Source: Banduia mediterranea
Lineage (GTDB): Bacteria > Pseudomonadota > Gammaproteobacteria > Nevskiales > Nevskiaceae
DNA: 64,000 nucleotides
Reading direction: 5' to 3'
NCBI RefSeq assembly: GCF_031846245.1
Contig: NZ_JAVRIC010000007.1
Coordinates: 62,001 to 126,000, forward strand
A program made the position numbers and the translations under genes. The notes below the pieces were generated by a model. The model was not told the origin of the DNA and made no database searches. It saw nothing but the letters and a program-made list of their open reading frames with translations. Position 1 is the first letter of the stretch. Every line of letters starts with the position of its first letter. Below, in pieces: positions 8,694 through 18,043 of this stretch.

Positions 8694-9473
8694 ATGCTTG
8701 AAGCCCTGATTCTCGGTCTGGTCGAGGGTTTGACCGAGTTTTTGCCGATTTCCAGCACCGGACACCTGCTGATTGTGCAGCACTGGCTGCCGCGCCGTAG
8801 CGACCTGTTCAACATCGCGATCCAGGCCGGGGCCATCGTCGCCGTGTGTCTGGTCTACCGTCATCGCCTGCGCGAACTGGCGACTGCCCGGCGCGATCCG
8901 GTCAACCGCGACTACGTGATCAAGCTGATCGCTGCCTTCTGCGTCACCGCCGTACTGGGCCTGCTCGCCAAGACACTCGGCGCCGAACTGCCGGAAACGG
9001 TGGCGCCGGTGGCCTGGGCACTGATCATCGGTGGTGTGGTGATCTTCATCGCCGAATACTACGCGCGGCACCATGTGCCGGCCGAATCCATCACCTGGAA
9101 AGTGGCAATCGTGGTCGGCATCGCACAGGTCGTGGCCGGCGTGTTTCCCGGTACCTCGCGTTCGGCGGCGGCAATCTTCGCCGCGATGTTCGCCGGCCTG
9201 ACGATGCGTGCGCGCGCCGCCGAGTTCGCCTTCCTGGTCGGCATTCCGACAATGTTCGCGGCCACCGGCTACGAACTGATGAAGACCCTGGGCGACGGCG
9301 CCGCGATCGCCGCCGAAGCCTGGGACGAGCTCGCGGTGGCCTTCGTCGCCGCCGCGATCACCGGCTTCGCCGCGGTGAAGTGGCTGCTGGGATTTATCGC
9401 GGGCCACACCTACATCGTGTTCGCCTGGTACCGGATTCTGCTCGGAGCGCTGCTGTTGCTGATGCTGGCTTGA
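8694..9473 (+). CDS. uppP: Undecaprenyl-diphosphatase
   Basis: Integral membrane phosphatase (BacA/UppP) that recycles undecaprenyl pyrophosphate for peptidoglycan and LPS synthesis; it also gives bacitracin resistance. 259 residues, normal length, with multiple hydrophobic segments. The start MLEALILGLVEGLTEFLPIS and the PGTSRS phosphate-binding motif are diagnostic. The ATG at 8694 is chosen because the family begins at this residue; an upstream extension is not conserved. It is convergent with cca, 13 bp apart. Confidence 0.96.
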   Translation: MLEALILGLVEGLTEFLPISSTGHLLIVQHWLPRRSDLFNIAIQAGAIVAVCLVYRHRLRELATARRDPVNRDYVIKLIAAFCVTAVLGLLAKTLGAELPETVAPVAWALIIGGVVIFIAEYYARHHVPAESITWKVAIVVGIAQVVAGVFPGTSRSAAAIFAAMFAGLTMRARAAEFAFLVGIPTMFAATGYELMKTLGDGAAIAAEAWDELAVAFVAAAITGFAAVKWLLGFIAGHTYIVFAWYRILLGALLLLMLA

Positions 9474-9486
9474 TCGGAGTACCGGT

Positions 9487-10704
9487 TCAGCGGCGTGCCC
9501 GTTTGATGGCGGCGATACGCAGCTGGCGCAGTCTTTCGCCGATCTGAGGACCGACCGCGCCCTGCGCCATGGCATCGCTTGCCTGCACGGTGGCCGCGAC
9601 ATCGCGCGCCGCGCGCAGGCGTTCGATCGACGGATAGTCCACGGATTCCCGATCGAGCCGGCCGCGCACATCGCAGCGGCAGGCCCACAACGCATCCTCG
9701 AAGTACTCGGGATCGCGCAGCCCGCGGAACTGCTCGACCAGGTCCAGGGTGGTGCTGGCGCGCAGTTCTTCGCTGCGGTGGACGCGCAGGTGGTTTTCGG
9801 TGACGGCCAGCGCCAGATCGCGGCAGACATGGGGGACGCGCAGTCGCGCGCAGAAGCCACGCACCAGCGGAATGCCGGTCTGTTCGTGACCACGGTGACT
9901 GGGCCAGTGCTCGCGCGGAGTGACCCCTTTGCCGAGATCGTGCAACAGCACTGCGACGCGTACCCTGAGCGGGGCGGATTCGCGGGCGGCCACGTCCAGC
10001 GCCATCATCACGTGGCGGCCGCTGTCGATCTCCGGATGGTATTGCGCGGGCTGCGGCACGCCGAACAGGGCGTCGATCTCCGGCATGATCCGCGCCAGCG
10101 CACCGCAGGCACGCAGGGTCTCGAAGTACACGCTGGGCCGGTCATGCATCAGCGCGCGCGCGGTCTCCCGCCAGACGCGTTCAGCCACCAGATGGTCCAC
10201 CTCGCCGGCCTCCACCATCTGTCGCATCAGTTGCTGCGTTTCCGGGGCCACGCTGAAACCCAGCGCGGCGAAGCGCGCGTGAAAGCGCGCCACGCGCAGG
10301 ATGCGCACCGGGTCTTCGGCGAAGGCCTCGGAGACGTGGCGCAGTACGCGCGCTTCGATATCCGCGCGGCCGCCGTAAGGGTCGATCAGGCGACCATCGA
10401 CGTCCTGGGCGATGGCGTTGACGGTAAGGTCTCGCCGCAGCAGATCGTCCTCGATGGTGACTTCGGGACCGGTGTGAAACGTGAAGCCGTGATAGCCGCG
10501 GCCGGACTTGCGTTCGGTGCGTGCGAGCGCGTGTTCCTCCTGCGTTTCGGGGTGCAGGAACACCGGAAAGTCGACGCCCACGGGGCGATAGCCCTGGGCC
10601 AGTAGGGTGTCCGGATCGGCACCGACCACGACCCAGTCCCGTTCGTGCACGGCCAGACCCAGCAGCGCATCGCGAACCGCGCCGCCGACCAGATAGCGTT
10701 TCAT
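9487..10704 (-). CDS. cca: CCA-adding tRNA nucleotidyltransferase with HD domain
   Basis: Adds or repairs the 3' CCA of tRNAs. 405 residues: nucleotidyltransferase head starting MKRYLVGGAVRD with the metal-binding pair in ERDWVVVG, the RRDLTVNAIA and RILRVARFHAR blocks, and a C-terminal HD phosphohydrolase domain (VLLHDLGKG with HRGHE), as in E. coli Cca. An alternative ATG at 10713 would overlap the slt stop as ATGA; the start at 10704 matches homologues. It probably shares a transcript with slt. Confidence 0.95.
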   Translation of the reverse strand: MKRYLVGGAVRDALLGLAVHERDWVVVGADPDTLLAQGYRPVGVDFPVFLHPETQEEHALARTERKSGRGYHGFTFHTGPEVTIEDDLLRRDLTVNAIAQDVDGRLIDPYGGRADIEARVLRHVSEAFAEDPVRILRVARFHARFAALGFSVAPETQQLMRQMVEAGEVDHLVAERVWRETARALMHDRPSVYFETLRACGALARIMPEIDALFGVPQPAQYHPEIDSGRHVMMALDVAARESAPLRVRVAVLLHDLGKGVTPREHWPSHRGHEQTGIPLVRGFCARLRVPHVCRDLALAVTENHLRVHRSEELRASTTLDLVEQFRGLRDPEYFEDALWACRCDVRGRLDRESVDYPSIERLRAARDVAATVQASDAMAQGAVGPQIGERLRQLRIAAIKRARR

Positions 10705-10709
10705 TCCGA

Positions 10710-12680
10710 TCATTCCGATTCGCCGAGCCGCGCGGGGACCGGCTGCATCAGCTGGTCGAGGGTGGTGGGTTCGCCGTTGAGGCGCCAGCCGAAGATCACG
10801 ATGTTGTAGAGCACGCGCGTAATGTAGCCGCGCGTCTCGTTGAACGGTACGTTTTCGATCCACACGTCGGCGTCCATTTCCCGTGGCGGCAGCCAGCCGG
10901 GGATGCGGTAGGGGCCGGCGTTGTAGGCAGCGATCACCAGCAGGAAGTGGCCGTCGAAACGCTCGTTGAGCTCGGCCAGGTAGTGACTGCCGATCGGGAT
11001 GTTGACGTCCGCCTGCTTCAGCGTGTCGCGCGTCGGTATCGGCAGTCCATGCCGCCGCGCGACCTCGCGGGCCGTGGTCGGCAGCAGCTGGAGCAGGCCA
11101 TAGGCATTGGCGCCGGACACCGCGTTCGGGTCGTACAGGCTCTCGGCGCGCATCACCGAATACACCCAGTCCGGTGGCAGGCCGGAGTCCTTGGCCGCGG
11201 CATCGACCCGTTCGCGGAATGGCAGCGGGAAGCGCGCCAGCAGATCGTCCCATTGCTGGGATTCGGCCATCAGCGCGATCGACGGGGCGTACCAGCCGAT
11301 GCGGTTGAGCAGCAGGCCGGTCTGCAATCGTCCCGACGGATTGAGATCCTCGATTGCGGCGTACAGTTCGCGGATGGCCGCGGTATCCATGTCGACCGTG
11401 CGCAGTTCCAGCGCGCGCTGGATGCCGGCCAGGTTCATGATCTGAGCCTGCGCCGAAGCGTCGCGCGGCAGCGCCTGCGGCCCCAGGTCCGGCGTCACGC
11501 CGAGCCGGTCGGCGGCAAAGAAGCCATACGGGTCGCGTTCCAGCGTGAGTGCACGAAACAGGGCTTCGGATTGTTCGGTCTGGCCGAGCCGTTCCAGGGC
11601 CCGCGCACGCCAGTAACGCCAGCGCGCGGTGTCGGCCAGCGTCGCCGGCATGCGGCCGATCACCGCCAGCACCTCGGGCCAGTCGGCCTGATACAGCGCG
11701 GCGCGGGCGTTCCATTCCAGCGTTTGCTCGTCGCGGACGTCTGCCGGGAGGTCGGCGAACCAGGCCAATGCGCGTTCGTCGCGGTCATAGGCCAGGCCCA
11801 GCGCCAGCGAGCGACGCAGCATTGCGCGCTGCTCTGCACGGATGTCGCGAGCCTTGATCAGACGATCGTAACGGGACATCGCCGTGGCCGAATCACGGCG
11901 CGCGATGCGGTCGAAGGCCTGCTCGATCCAGCGCCAGGCCACCGGCGCGGCCGGCGAGTCGATCAGACGGTCGAGCATGATCGTGGGAGTTTCCTGTAGC
12001 AGCGCGGCGTTGACGAACGGGCGAGCCAGGGCATCCGGCAGTCCGCGCGCGAGGTAACGCACCAGCGCCGGCTGCCGCGCGTCGAGCGCGGCATCGATGC
12101 GCTGCAATACGCGATCCTTGCTCAGGGCACCCTGTTGCGCCAGCCAGCCGAAAACCGGGTCGCAGGCCTTGGGCAGACTGCGTCCGCGCAACCAGGTGTC
12201 GAGCGCGATCGACTGCAGTTCGGCGGTGTCACCGAGCGTGAATTTGGCATTCAGCCAGTGGCAACGCAGCAGATCGTCGTCGGGCGCCTGGGGTGTCGTG
12301 GCGAGATAGGTCTGCCATTGCTCGCGCGCGGCGAGATTCAACAGCCACGCCACGCGAAGCTCGGCCGCCACCGGCTCCCCGCCATGCCGGGAAAGGAAAC
12401 GGGCGATGCGTGCGTCGGTGACCGCACCGGGCATCTGCCGCAGATCGCTGCGCAAGCGTGCCGCCTGTAGATACGGATAGAGCAGATAGTCCTTGAGCTC
12501 GGCTGGGTCTTCCTGAGCGGCGCTACCAGGATTGGCGATCGCCGCCTGGAATCGCGCACGCAGCGCGTCGCTTGGTCCCGCCCAGGCCGTGCTCGCGCCC
12601 AGCCAGCCCACAGCGAGAAAGCCCGCAGCGAGAACGGGTGCAAGTAGGGAGCAGGCCAGCCATCCGTAGCGGTTTCTCAC
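10710..12680 (-). CDS. slt: Soluble lytic murein transglycosylase
   Basis: Periplasmic enzyme that cleaves glycan strands to 1,6-anhydromuropeptides. About 656 residues, close to the 645 of Slt70. A signal sequence (about 1-35, ending ASTAWAG), a long superhelical U-domain of paired helices and a C-terminal catalytic domain: DWVYSVMRAES holds the catalytic Glu, followed by GLLQLLPTTA and AYNAGPYR. A GTG at 12678-12680 is chosen as start because it places the signal peptide at the N-terminus. cca follows with near overlap. Confidence 0.93.
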   Translation of the reverse strand: MRNRYGWLACSLLAPVLAAGFLAVGWLGASTAWAGPSDALRARFQAAIANPGSAAQEDPAELKDYLLYPYLQAARLRSDLRQMPGAVTDARIARFLSRHGGEPVAAELRVAWLLNLAAREQWQTYLATTPQAPDDDLLRCHWLNAKFTLGDTAELQSIALDTWLRGRSLPKACDPVFGWLAQQGALSKDRVLQRIDAALDARQPALVRYLARGLPDALARPFVNAALLQETPTIMLDRLIDSPAAPVAWRWIEQAFDRIARRDSATAMSRYDRLIKARDIRAEQRAMLRRSLALGLAYDRDERALAWFADLPADVRDEQTLEWNARAALYQADWPEVLAVIGRMPATLADTARWRYWRARALERLGQTEQSEALFRALTLERDPYGFFAADRLGVTPDLGPQALPRDASAQAQIMNLAGIQRALELRTVDMDTAAIRELYAAIEDLNPSGRLQTGLLLNRIGWYAPSIALMAESQQWDDLLARFPLPFRERVDAAAKDSGLPPDWVYSVMRAESLYDPNAVSGANAYGLLQLLPTTAREVARRHGLPIPTRDTLKQADVNIPIGSHYLAELNERFDGHFLLVIAAYNAGPYRIPGWLPPREMDADVWIENVPFNETRGYITRVLYNIVIFGWRLNGEPTTLDQLMQPVPARLGESE

Positions 12681-12869
12681 GATGGATCTTTGGTGCGGTC
12701 GGGTCAGTCGAGCCGGTCTTCTGGCTTGGGAGCCATGAGGAGACGGTGCCAGGACACTACAAGATTCACGATAGTCTAAGGCCAACGCCTGAATGGCCGG
12801 AAAACGGTGGTGTGATGTGGCCGGTGTTTGCGCGTTTGGCTACATCGTGGCCGGGCGGGGTGTTGTCGG

Positions 12870-13047
12870 GCCTCCTGACGGCAGCCTGGCTTACGTCTCG
12901 CTACCAGGTTCCGCGATCATCGCCTTGAGCAGCGTGGCGCTGGCGCCGATTGGCGCGCGACTTGTCCACCGCCTGTCTCCCGCGCTGTTGCGGCGGGCAT
13001 TCGCGCTGCTGCTGCCGGTGTTCGGGCTGAAGATGCAGCTCGGTTGA
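12870..13047 (+). pseudogene. C-terminal remnant of a TauE/SafE-type permease
   Basis: About 60 codons resemble only the end of a TauE/SafE (sulfite exporter-like) membrane protein: a hydrophobic helix around ALSSVALAPIGARL, then HRLSPALLRRAFALLLP and a terminal FGLKM block, typical of the last helices of that family. No N-terminal three quarters are present in any frame upstream, where slt's promoter lies. It is read as a decayed fragment and is not likely to be a functional gene. Confidence 0.55.
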
Positions 13048-13215
13048 TCTGGAGCGTCGCGAGGCAGTCGCGTGGCCGACCCTGCGACCGTTTGCTCCCC
13101 CTGGCTATACCGTTGATCCGGAAGCGGGCGAGGCGCGGTATGTTTTCTCTACATGCGCGACCCCATGTTTCCGGAGCACGCGCGCAGACTGTGTCCCCGA
13201 CTACAGGGACACCTC

Positions 13216-13593
13216 ATGAAAATTACGGGTCGCACAGTCGAAATCGCGGTCCTTGACGTATTTTCCCGCTATGGCGTCTATGCGGGCGGCCGCCTGATGC
13301 TGAATGATGTCGAGGCCTCCTGGGCACAGACCGGGCTGCGTCGCGGGGATCTTGTCGACGGACTCAGCCAGTTGATCAACATGAGTGCCGTCAAGCTGGT
13401 TTCCGAGGCCGACGGCCTGTTCCTGGAGCTGACCACGCGCGGCTTCGAACGCATGAGCGCGAACAAGCGCGGCCTGCGTGAAATCTGGGAAGAGTCGCGG
13501 TCGGTCGCGGTACTCAAGCGCGCGCAGATGCGTCGCCGCGAACAGGTTCCGGCCAGCGGTCGCCGTATGCTGGACATGCCCATTCCGCAATAG
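13216..13593 (+). CDS. Conserved-looking hypothetical protein, 125 residues
   Basis: Small soluble protein with no signal peptide, starting MKITGRTVEIAVLDVFSRYG. The N-terminal 80 residues look like a compact helical fold that could be a winged-helix (helices around LMLNDVEASWAQ and DLVDGLSQLINM, then a strand pair ending LELTTRGFERM). The C-terminus is basic (KRAQMRRREQ). GGGA at the expected distance supports the ATG at 13216. It precedes a thioesterase gene on the same strand. Function is not recognised. Confidence 0.65.
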   Translation: MKITGRTVEIAVLDVFSRYGVYAGGRLMLNDVEASWAQTGLRRGDLVDGLSQLINMSAVKLVSEADGLFLELTTRGFERMSANKRGLREIWEESRSVAVLKRAQMRRREQVPASGRRMLDMPIPQ

Positions 13594-13655
13594 GCGGATT
13601 CGCGCCCCCGGCCGAGGCGCTACAGTAGGCGACCCATTTGTCTTGTGGCGCCCCG

Positions 13656-14177
13656 ATGAGCGATTCCCCCCCGCCGCCGGCGAAGCCGGTCGGCAGTTCG
13701 GCGATCACCGAACAGGTCTACATGGTGTTCCCGAACGATCTGAACGCCAATGACACGGTGTTCGGCGGCATGGTCATGGCGCAGATGGACCGGCTTGCCG
13801 TGGTCGTTGCGGACCGCCATTCCGGCCGCGTCTGCGTTACCGCCAGCGTCGACGCCGTGCACTTCATGAAGCCCGCCAAACGCGGCGACGTGTTGATTTT
13901 GCATGCCGGCGTCAATCGCGCCTGGCATTCCTCGATGGAAATCGGCGTCAAGGTCGAAGCCGAAACCCATACCGGCGCCGACCGCCGCCACATCCTGTCC
14001 GCCTACCTCACCTTCGTGGCGCTCGACCCCGAAGGCAAGCCCTGCGCGGTGCCGGATGTGGCACCGCAGACCACGGCGGAAAGCCGCCGTTACGAAGAAG
14101 CGGGACTGCGCCGTCAGCAGCGCCTGCGCCACGCCGAAGAGATCAAACAGTTGCGCGCGCTGCGGCACGAGGACTGA
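13656..14177 (+). CDS. Acyl-CoA thioesterase, hotdog fold (YciA-type)
   Basis: 173-residue single hotdog-domain enzyme that hydrolyses acyl-CoA to free acid and CoA in the cytoplasm. The region VFPNDLNANDTVFGGMVMAQMD is the family active-site strand/helix, with the catalytic Asp in the NDT/GG segment, followed by ASVDAVHFMKPAKRGD. The C-terminal 30 residues form a charged helix. It is convergent with maiA, 5 bp apart. Substrate preference cannot be read from sequence. Confidence 0.85.
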   Translation: MSDSPPPPAKPVGSSAITEQVYMVFPNDLNANDTVFGGMVMAQMDRLAVVVADRHSGRVCVTASVDAVHFMKPAKRGDVLILHAGVNRAWHSSMEIGVKVEAETHTGADRRHILSAYLTFVALDPEGKPCAVPDVAPQTTAESRRYEEAGLRRQQRLRHAEEIKQLRALRHED

Positions 14178-14182
14178 ACGCG

Positions 14183-14836
14183 TCAGTGCGGAGTCGGCGC
14201 ATCCGGCTGGTGATCCGGCAGCGCATGTACGAAGGCCGGCAGCGCCTGGCACGCCGATTCGATTTCGGTGAGTCGCGGCCAGCGCGTCAGTTCGCAATCG
14301 AAGCGGCGCGCCGAGTAGAGCTGAGGAACCAGGCAGCAATCCGCGAAGCCCGGCGTCTCGCCGAAGCTGAAGCGGCTTTGCGGATGCGCCTGAAGCCGTG
14401 TCTCCAGCGCGTCCAGCCCCAGCGTGATCCAGTGGCGGACCCAGGCCTGCTGTCGCGCGCCGTCCTGTGCCAGATCGTCTTGCAGGTGTCGCAGCACGCG
14501 CGAGTTCTGCAGCGGCTGCACATCGCTGACGATGTTCAGACAGGCTTCCAGCACCCGCGCGCGCAGCGCCGGTTCGGTTGGCAGCAATGGCGGGTGCGGC
14601 GCCAGCGCTTCCAGATAGTCGAGAATCGCCAGCGACTGGCTGATCCGCAGCTCGCCGTCGACCAGCAGCGGCACCATGGCCTGCGGATTGAGCCTGCGGT
14701 ATTCGCTGCGAAACTGCTGGCCGCCTTCGTGCATCAGATGCACCGGTTCGATCAGGTACTCCAGCCCCTTGAGATTGAGTGCGATCCGTACCCGGTAGGC
14801 GCTGGAACTGCGCCAGAAGCTGTAGAGCTTGAGCAT
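14183..14836 (-). CDS. maiA: Maleylacetoacetate isomerase
   Basis: GST-zeta type enzyme that converts maleylacetoacetate to fumarylacetoacetate with glutathione, the penultimate step of tyrosine degradation. 217 residues. The diagnostic SSSAYRVRIALNLKG motif carries the glutathione-activating serine pair at about residues 10-12, with the ESQSLAI-type thioredoxin-fold segment represented by RISQSLAILDYLEA. It follows the fumarylacetoacetase gene by 14 bp on the same strand and is the last gene of that pair. Confidence 0.94.
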   Translation of the reverse strand: MLKLYSFWRSSSAYRVRIALNLKGLEYLIEPVHLMHEGGQQFRSEYRRLNPQAMVPLLVDGELRISQSLAILDYLEALAPHPPLLPTEPALRARVLEACLNIVSDVQPLQNSRVLRHLQDDLAQDGARQQAWVRHWITLGLDALETRLQAHPQSRFSFGETPGFADCCLVPQLYSARRFDCELTRWPRLTEIESACQALPAFVHALPDHQPDAPTPH

Positions 14837-14850
14837 GCTGCAGGCCTTGT

Positions 14851-15864
14851 TCAGGCGGCCACGACGCGCTGGTCGATGGCCCCGAAAATGGAGAGTCCGT
14901 GAGCGTCCAACATTTCGATGCGCACCCGGTCTCCGGCCCGCAGGAACGGCGAGCGCGCGGCGCCGTGGCGCAGAACTTCCACGCTGCGCTGTTCGGCCAG
15001 ACAGGAATAGCCGAGGCCGCCTTCGGCGATCGGCAGGCCCGGCCCGCCCTCGGCATCACGATTGGAGACGGTGCCGCTGCCGATGATGCTGCCGGCGACC
15101 AGCGAGCGCGTGCGCGCCGCGTGCGCGATCAGCTGCCCGAAGTCGAAGCTCATGTCGGCGCCGGCGTCCGGTCGGCCCAGGAGCTGGCCGTTGACCTCAC
15201 TCTGCAGCGCGCCGTGCAGCTTGCCGTCGCGCCAGGCCTCACCGAGTTCGTCCGGCGTCACCGCCACCGGCGAGAATGCCGAGGCCGGCTTGGCCTGGAA
15301 GAAGCCGAAGCCCTTGGCCAACTCGCCGGGGATCAGGCCACGCAGCGACACGTCGTTGACCAGCATCAGCAGGCGCACACCGTCCAGCGCGCGGCGTGCA
15401 TCGATTCCCGCCGCAACATCGGCGGTGACCACGGCGATTTCCGCCTCCAGATCACAGCCCCAGTCCGGATCGCCCAAGGGAATATCGCCATGCGGGTCGA
15501 GAAAGCTGTCCGACCCTCCCTGGTACATCAGCGGGTCGGTCCAGAAGCTGTCCGGCATGTCGGCACCGCGCGCCTGGCGCACCAGCGCCACGTGATTGAC
15601 ATAGGCCGAGCCGTCCGCCCACTGATAGGCGCGCGGCAGCGGCGAACGGCACTCGGCAGGCACGAAATCCATGGTACCGGCGATCTTGCCGTTGTTGAGC
15701 TCGTCGTAGAGGCCACGCAGATGCGGTTCCACCAGCGGCCAGTCGTCGAGCGCCCGCTGCAGATTGCGCGCCAGCTCCGGCGCCGGCGCGCAGGCCGACA
15801 GGTCGCGCGACACGACGACCAGGCGGCCGTCGCGGGTGTCGTCGTTGAGCGTGGCAAGTTTCAT
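14851..15864 (-). CDS. fah: Fumarylacetoacetase-type hydrolase
   Basis: Hydrolyses fumarylacetoacetate to fumarate and acetoacetate, the final step of tyrosine catabolism. 337 residues of the FAA hydrolase family, bacterial type that starts MKLATLNDDTRDG. Acidic metal ligands are visible in CDLEAEIAVV, with the following VNDVSLR and KGFGFFQAKPAS blocks. The ATG at 15862-15864 is the conserved start. It is immediately upstream of maiA; hppD and phhA lie beyond one oppositely oriented gene. Confidence 0.93.
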   Translation of the reverse strand: MKLATLNDDTRDGRLVVVSRDLSACAPAPELARNLQRALDDWPLVEPHLRGLYDELNNGKIAGTMDFVPAECRSPLPRAYQWADGSAYVNHVALVRQARGADMPDSFWTDPLMYQGGSDSFLDPHGDIPLGDPDWGCDLEAEIAVVTADVAAGIDARRALDGVRLLMLVNDVSLRGLIPGELAKGFGFFQAKPASAFSPVAVTPDELGEAWRDGKLHGALQSEVNGQLLGRPDAGADMSFDFGQLIAHAARTRSLVAGSIIGSGTVSNRDAEGGPGLPIAEGGLGYSCLAEQRSVEVLRHGAARSPFLRAGDRVRIEMLDAHGLSIFGAIDQRVVAA

Positions 15865-16029
15865 GGGCGGTTTGCGGGTGTTCGGTGCATGCGTCCTGGT
15901 CGGGTTTACCGGTGTCGGCGCGACACGTCAACCGAAAGCGCGACGAGGCATTGAAGGTTTGTGTGCACGGCCAAGCCAGCTCGCAGGCCGCGTCGCTCGC
16001 GAGCATCAATCAATTGTCGGAGAGTCGCG

Positions 16030-16869
16030 ATGCATAAAATTCTGATCACCACGATCTGCGCACTTGGCGTGGGAATGACGGCCTCCGCCTATGCGGGCAA
16101 TCGCCAGCACGGACCGAAATACCATGAGCATGGCCGGTCGCCGATGGGCTTCGTGCGCCAGCTGGACCTCAGTGCCGGGCAGCGCAAGGCCATGCGTGAA
16201 ACGCTCGTCCAGCACCGCACCGGTTTCGAGACGATGCGCGATGCGATGCGTGAACAGGTGCAAGCGCTGGCGGAGCTGGACAACCAGGCGCCGGAATACG
16301 CGGCGCGTGTGGAGGCCTTCGCTGATCGCGCGTCCAATCTGGCGCGCCAGCGTGTCGACGGCATGGCCCAGCTTCGCGGTGAACTGTGGGCGATCCTCAC
16401 ACCGCAGCAGCGCAGCAAGCAGCTGGCCATGGTTGCCGAGCTGGCGGACCGCGCGCCCGGCCGTATCGAGAAGCGCTTGCGCGAGCATGGCGAAGAGCGC
16501 TTCGAGCGCATGGCTCAGGATCTGGAGCTGAGCGACGAACAGCGCATGCAGGTCGAGGGTCTGCTCACGCAGTTCCGCGACAAATCGGCGCCGACGCGTG
16601 CAGCGATGCGCGGCGAGTTCATGGAGCTGCTGGCGATGAACCCGGAAGCGGCGGATTACAGCAGCCGTGTGCAGGCGGCGGCGGACGTGGCGGCGCGCAG
16701 TGCCTACACCCGGGCACGCGATCTGGCCGGCTTGCAGGGCGAACTGGCCAGCGTGTTGACGCCGCAGCAGCGAGAGGCTTTGATGGCGCGCATCAGCCAG
16801 GGTGGACGTCGGCATCACGATGGGGAGCCGCGCGGCGATCACCGTCAGGCGCCCGAGGCGCTCGGCTGA
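16030..16869 (+). CDS. Periplasmic Spy/CpxP-like LTxxQ protein
   Basis: 279-residue exported protein. A signal peptide (residues 1-22, ending ASAYAG) is followed by two tandem helical modules, each ending with an LTPQQR motif (near residues 120 and 245), the LTxxQ signature of the Spy/CpxP/CnrR group. Such proteins are periplasmic chaperones or stress sensors. The ATG at 16030 has GGAGAG at a good distance. It stands on the opposite strand between hppD and fah, so it interrupts the tyrosine cluster. The role here is unknown. Confidence 0.72.
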   Translation: MHKILITTICALGVGMTASAYAGNRQHGPKYHEHGRSPMGFVRQLDLSAGQRKAMRETLVQHRTGFETMRDAMREQVQALAELDNQAPEYAARVEAFADRASNLARQRVDGMAQLRGELWAILTPQQRSKQLAMVAELADRAPGRIEKRLREHGEERFERMAQDLELSDEQRMQVEGLLTQFRDKSAPTRAAMRGEFMELLAMNPEAADYSSRVQAAADVAARSAYTRARDLAGLQGELASVLTPQQREALMARISQGGRRHHDGEPRGDHRQAPEALG

Positions 16870-16914
16870 GTTTCGGCCGGTCTGTCGATTGCTTGTGGTT
16901 TGGCTCGGTCCGGA

Positions 16915-18000
16915 TCAGGCGGCCGAGCCGATCACGCCGCGCTTGATCTGGTCTTCCTCGATCGATTCGAACAGCGCGCGGAAGTTGCCTTCGCCGAAAC
17001 CCTCGTTGCCCTTGCGCTGGATGATTTCGAAGAAGATCGGACCGATCACGGTGCTGGTGAAGATCTGCAGCAGGATGCCGTCCCCCGGCGCGCCGTCGAT
17101 CAGGATGCTGAGCTCGCGCATACGCGCCACCGATTCGCCATGCTGCAGGACCCGTGCATCGACCTTGTCGTAGTAGGTGTCCGGCGTTTCCATGAACACC
17201 ACGCCGGCTTCACGCAAGCCGGACACGGTGGTGTAGATGTCGTCGGTCGCCAGCGCGATGTGCTGGATGCCTTCGCCGCGATAGTCACGCAGGAATTCCT
17301 CGATCTGCGATTTGTCATCGGCGGATTCGTTGATCGGAATCCGGATCTTGCCGCAGGGGCTGGTCATCGCGCGCGACAGCAGGCCGGTCATCTTGCCTTC
17401 GATGTCGAAGTAGCGAATTTCGCGGAAATTGCCGATGTTCTCGTAGAACCCCGACCAGGTGTCCATGTTGCCGCGTTCGACGTTGTGCGTGAGGTGATCG
17501 ATGAAGCGCAGACCCTTGCCTGCCGGATGCGGGTCGATGCCGTCGAAGTAGCGGAAATCCACATCGAAGATCGAGCGATCACCGTAGCGGTCCACGAAAT
17601 AGATCACGCTGCTGCCGATGCCGTAGACCGCAGGCAATCGCAGCTCCATCACGCCCGGCTGGGTATCGAAGGCCACGGCGCCCTGCGACAGCGCGTACTG
17701 GTAGGCGCGCGCCGCATCCCGCACCCGCCAGCCCATGGCGCAGGCACTGGGACCGTGGGCGCGCGCGAACTGCTCGAAGTGAGTGTACGGCGTGCCGTTG
17801 ACGAGAAAATTGATTTCACCCTGGCGGAACAGGGTCACGTCCTTGCGGCGGTGACGTGCCACCGCGACAAAGCCCAGGGTCTTGAGCAGGCGGTGCAGCT
17901 GGTCGATACCGTCGCGCGTCGGCGCGGTGAATTCGACGAATTCGAAGCCGTCGGTGGACAGCGGGTTGATGTCCCAGTCGTTGTCGGGGCGGTCGTTCAT
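16915..18000 (-). CDS. hppD: 4-Hydroxyphenylpyruvate dioxygenase
   Basis: Fe(II) enzyme that converts 4-hydroxyphenylpyruvate to homogentisate. 361 residues with two vicinal-oxygen-chelate domains. The three iron ligands are visible in the C-terminal domain: His169 (FIDHLTHNV), His247 (GIQHIALAT) and Glu325 (PIFFEIIQRKG), and the C-terminal GNFRALFESIE helix is present. It follows phhA by 43 bp on the same strand, so phenylalanine and tyrosine breakdown start from one transcript. The next enzyme, homogentisate dioxygenase, is not in the window. Confidence 0.97.
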   Translation of the reverse strand: MNDRPDNDWDINPLSTDGFEFVEFTAPTRDGIDQLHRLLKTLGFVAVARHRRKDVTLFRQGEINFLVNGTPYTHFEQFARAHGPSACAMGWRVRDAARAYQYALSQGAVAFDTQPGVMELRLPAVYGIGSSVIYFVDRYGDRSIFDVDFRYFDGIDPHPAGKGLRFIDHLTHNVERGNMDTWSGFYENIGNFREIRYFDIEGKMTGLLSRAMTSPCGKIRIPINESADDKSQIEEFLRDYRGEGIQHIALATDDIYTTVSGLREAGVVFMETPDTYYDKVDARVLQHGESVARMRELSILIDGAPGDGILLQIFTSTVIGPIFFEIIQRKGNEGFGEGNFRALFESIEEDQIKRGVIGSAA

Positions 18001-18043
18001 CGGGTTCTCCAGTGGGGCGGCGCTGGCCGTGCGCGGCGGCCGT

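Noticed and set aside
7428-9893. 821-codon minus-strand ORF across NRDE, pteridine reductase, uppP and cca
   Set aside because: It crosses four recognisable genes in other frames, with low-complexity Arg/Ala content.
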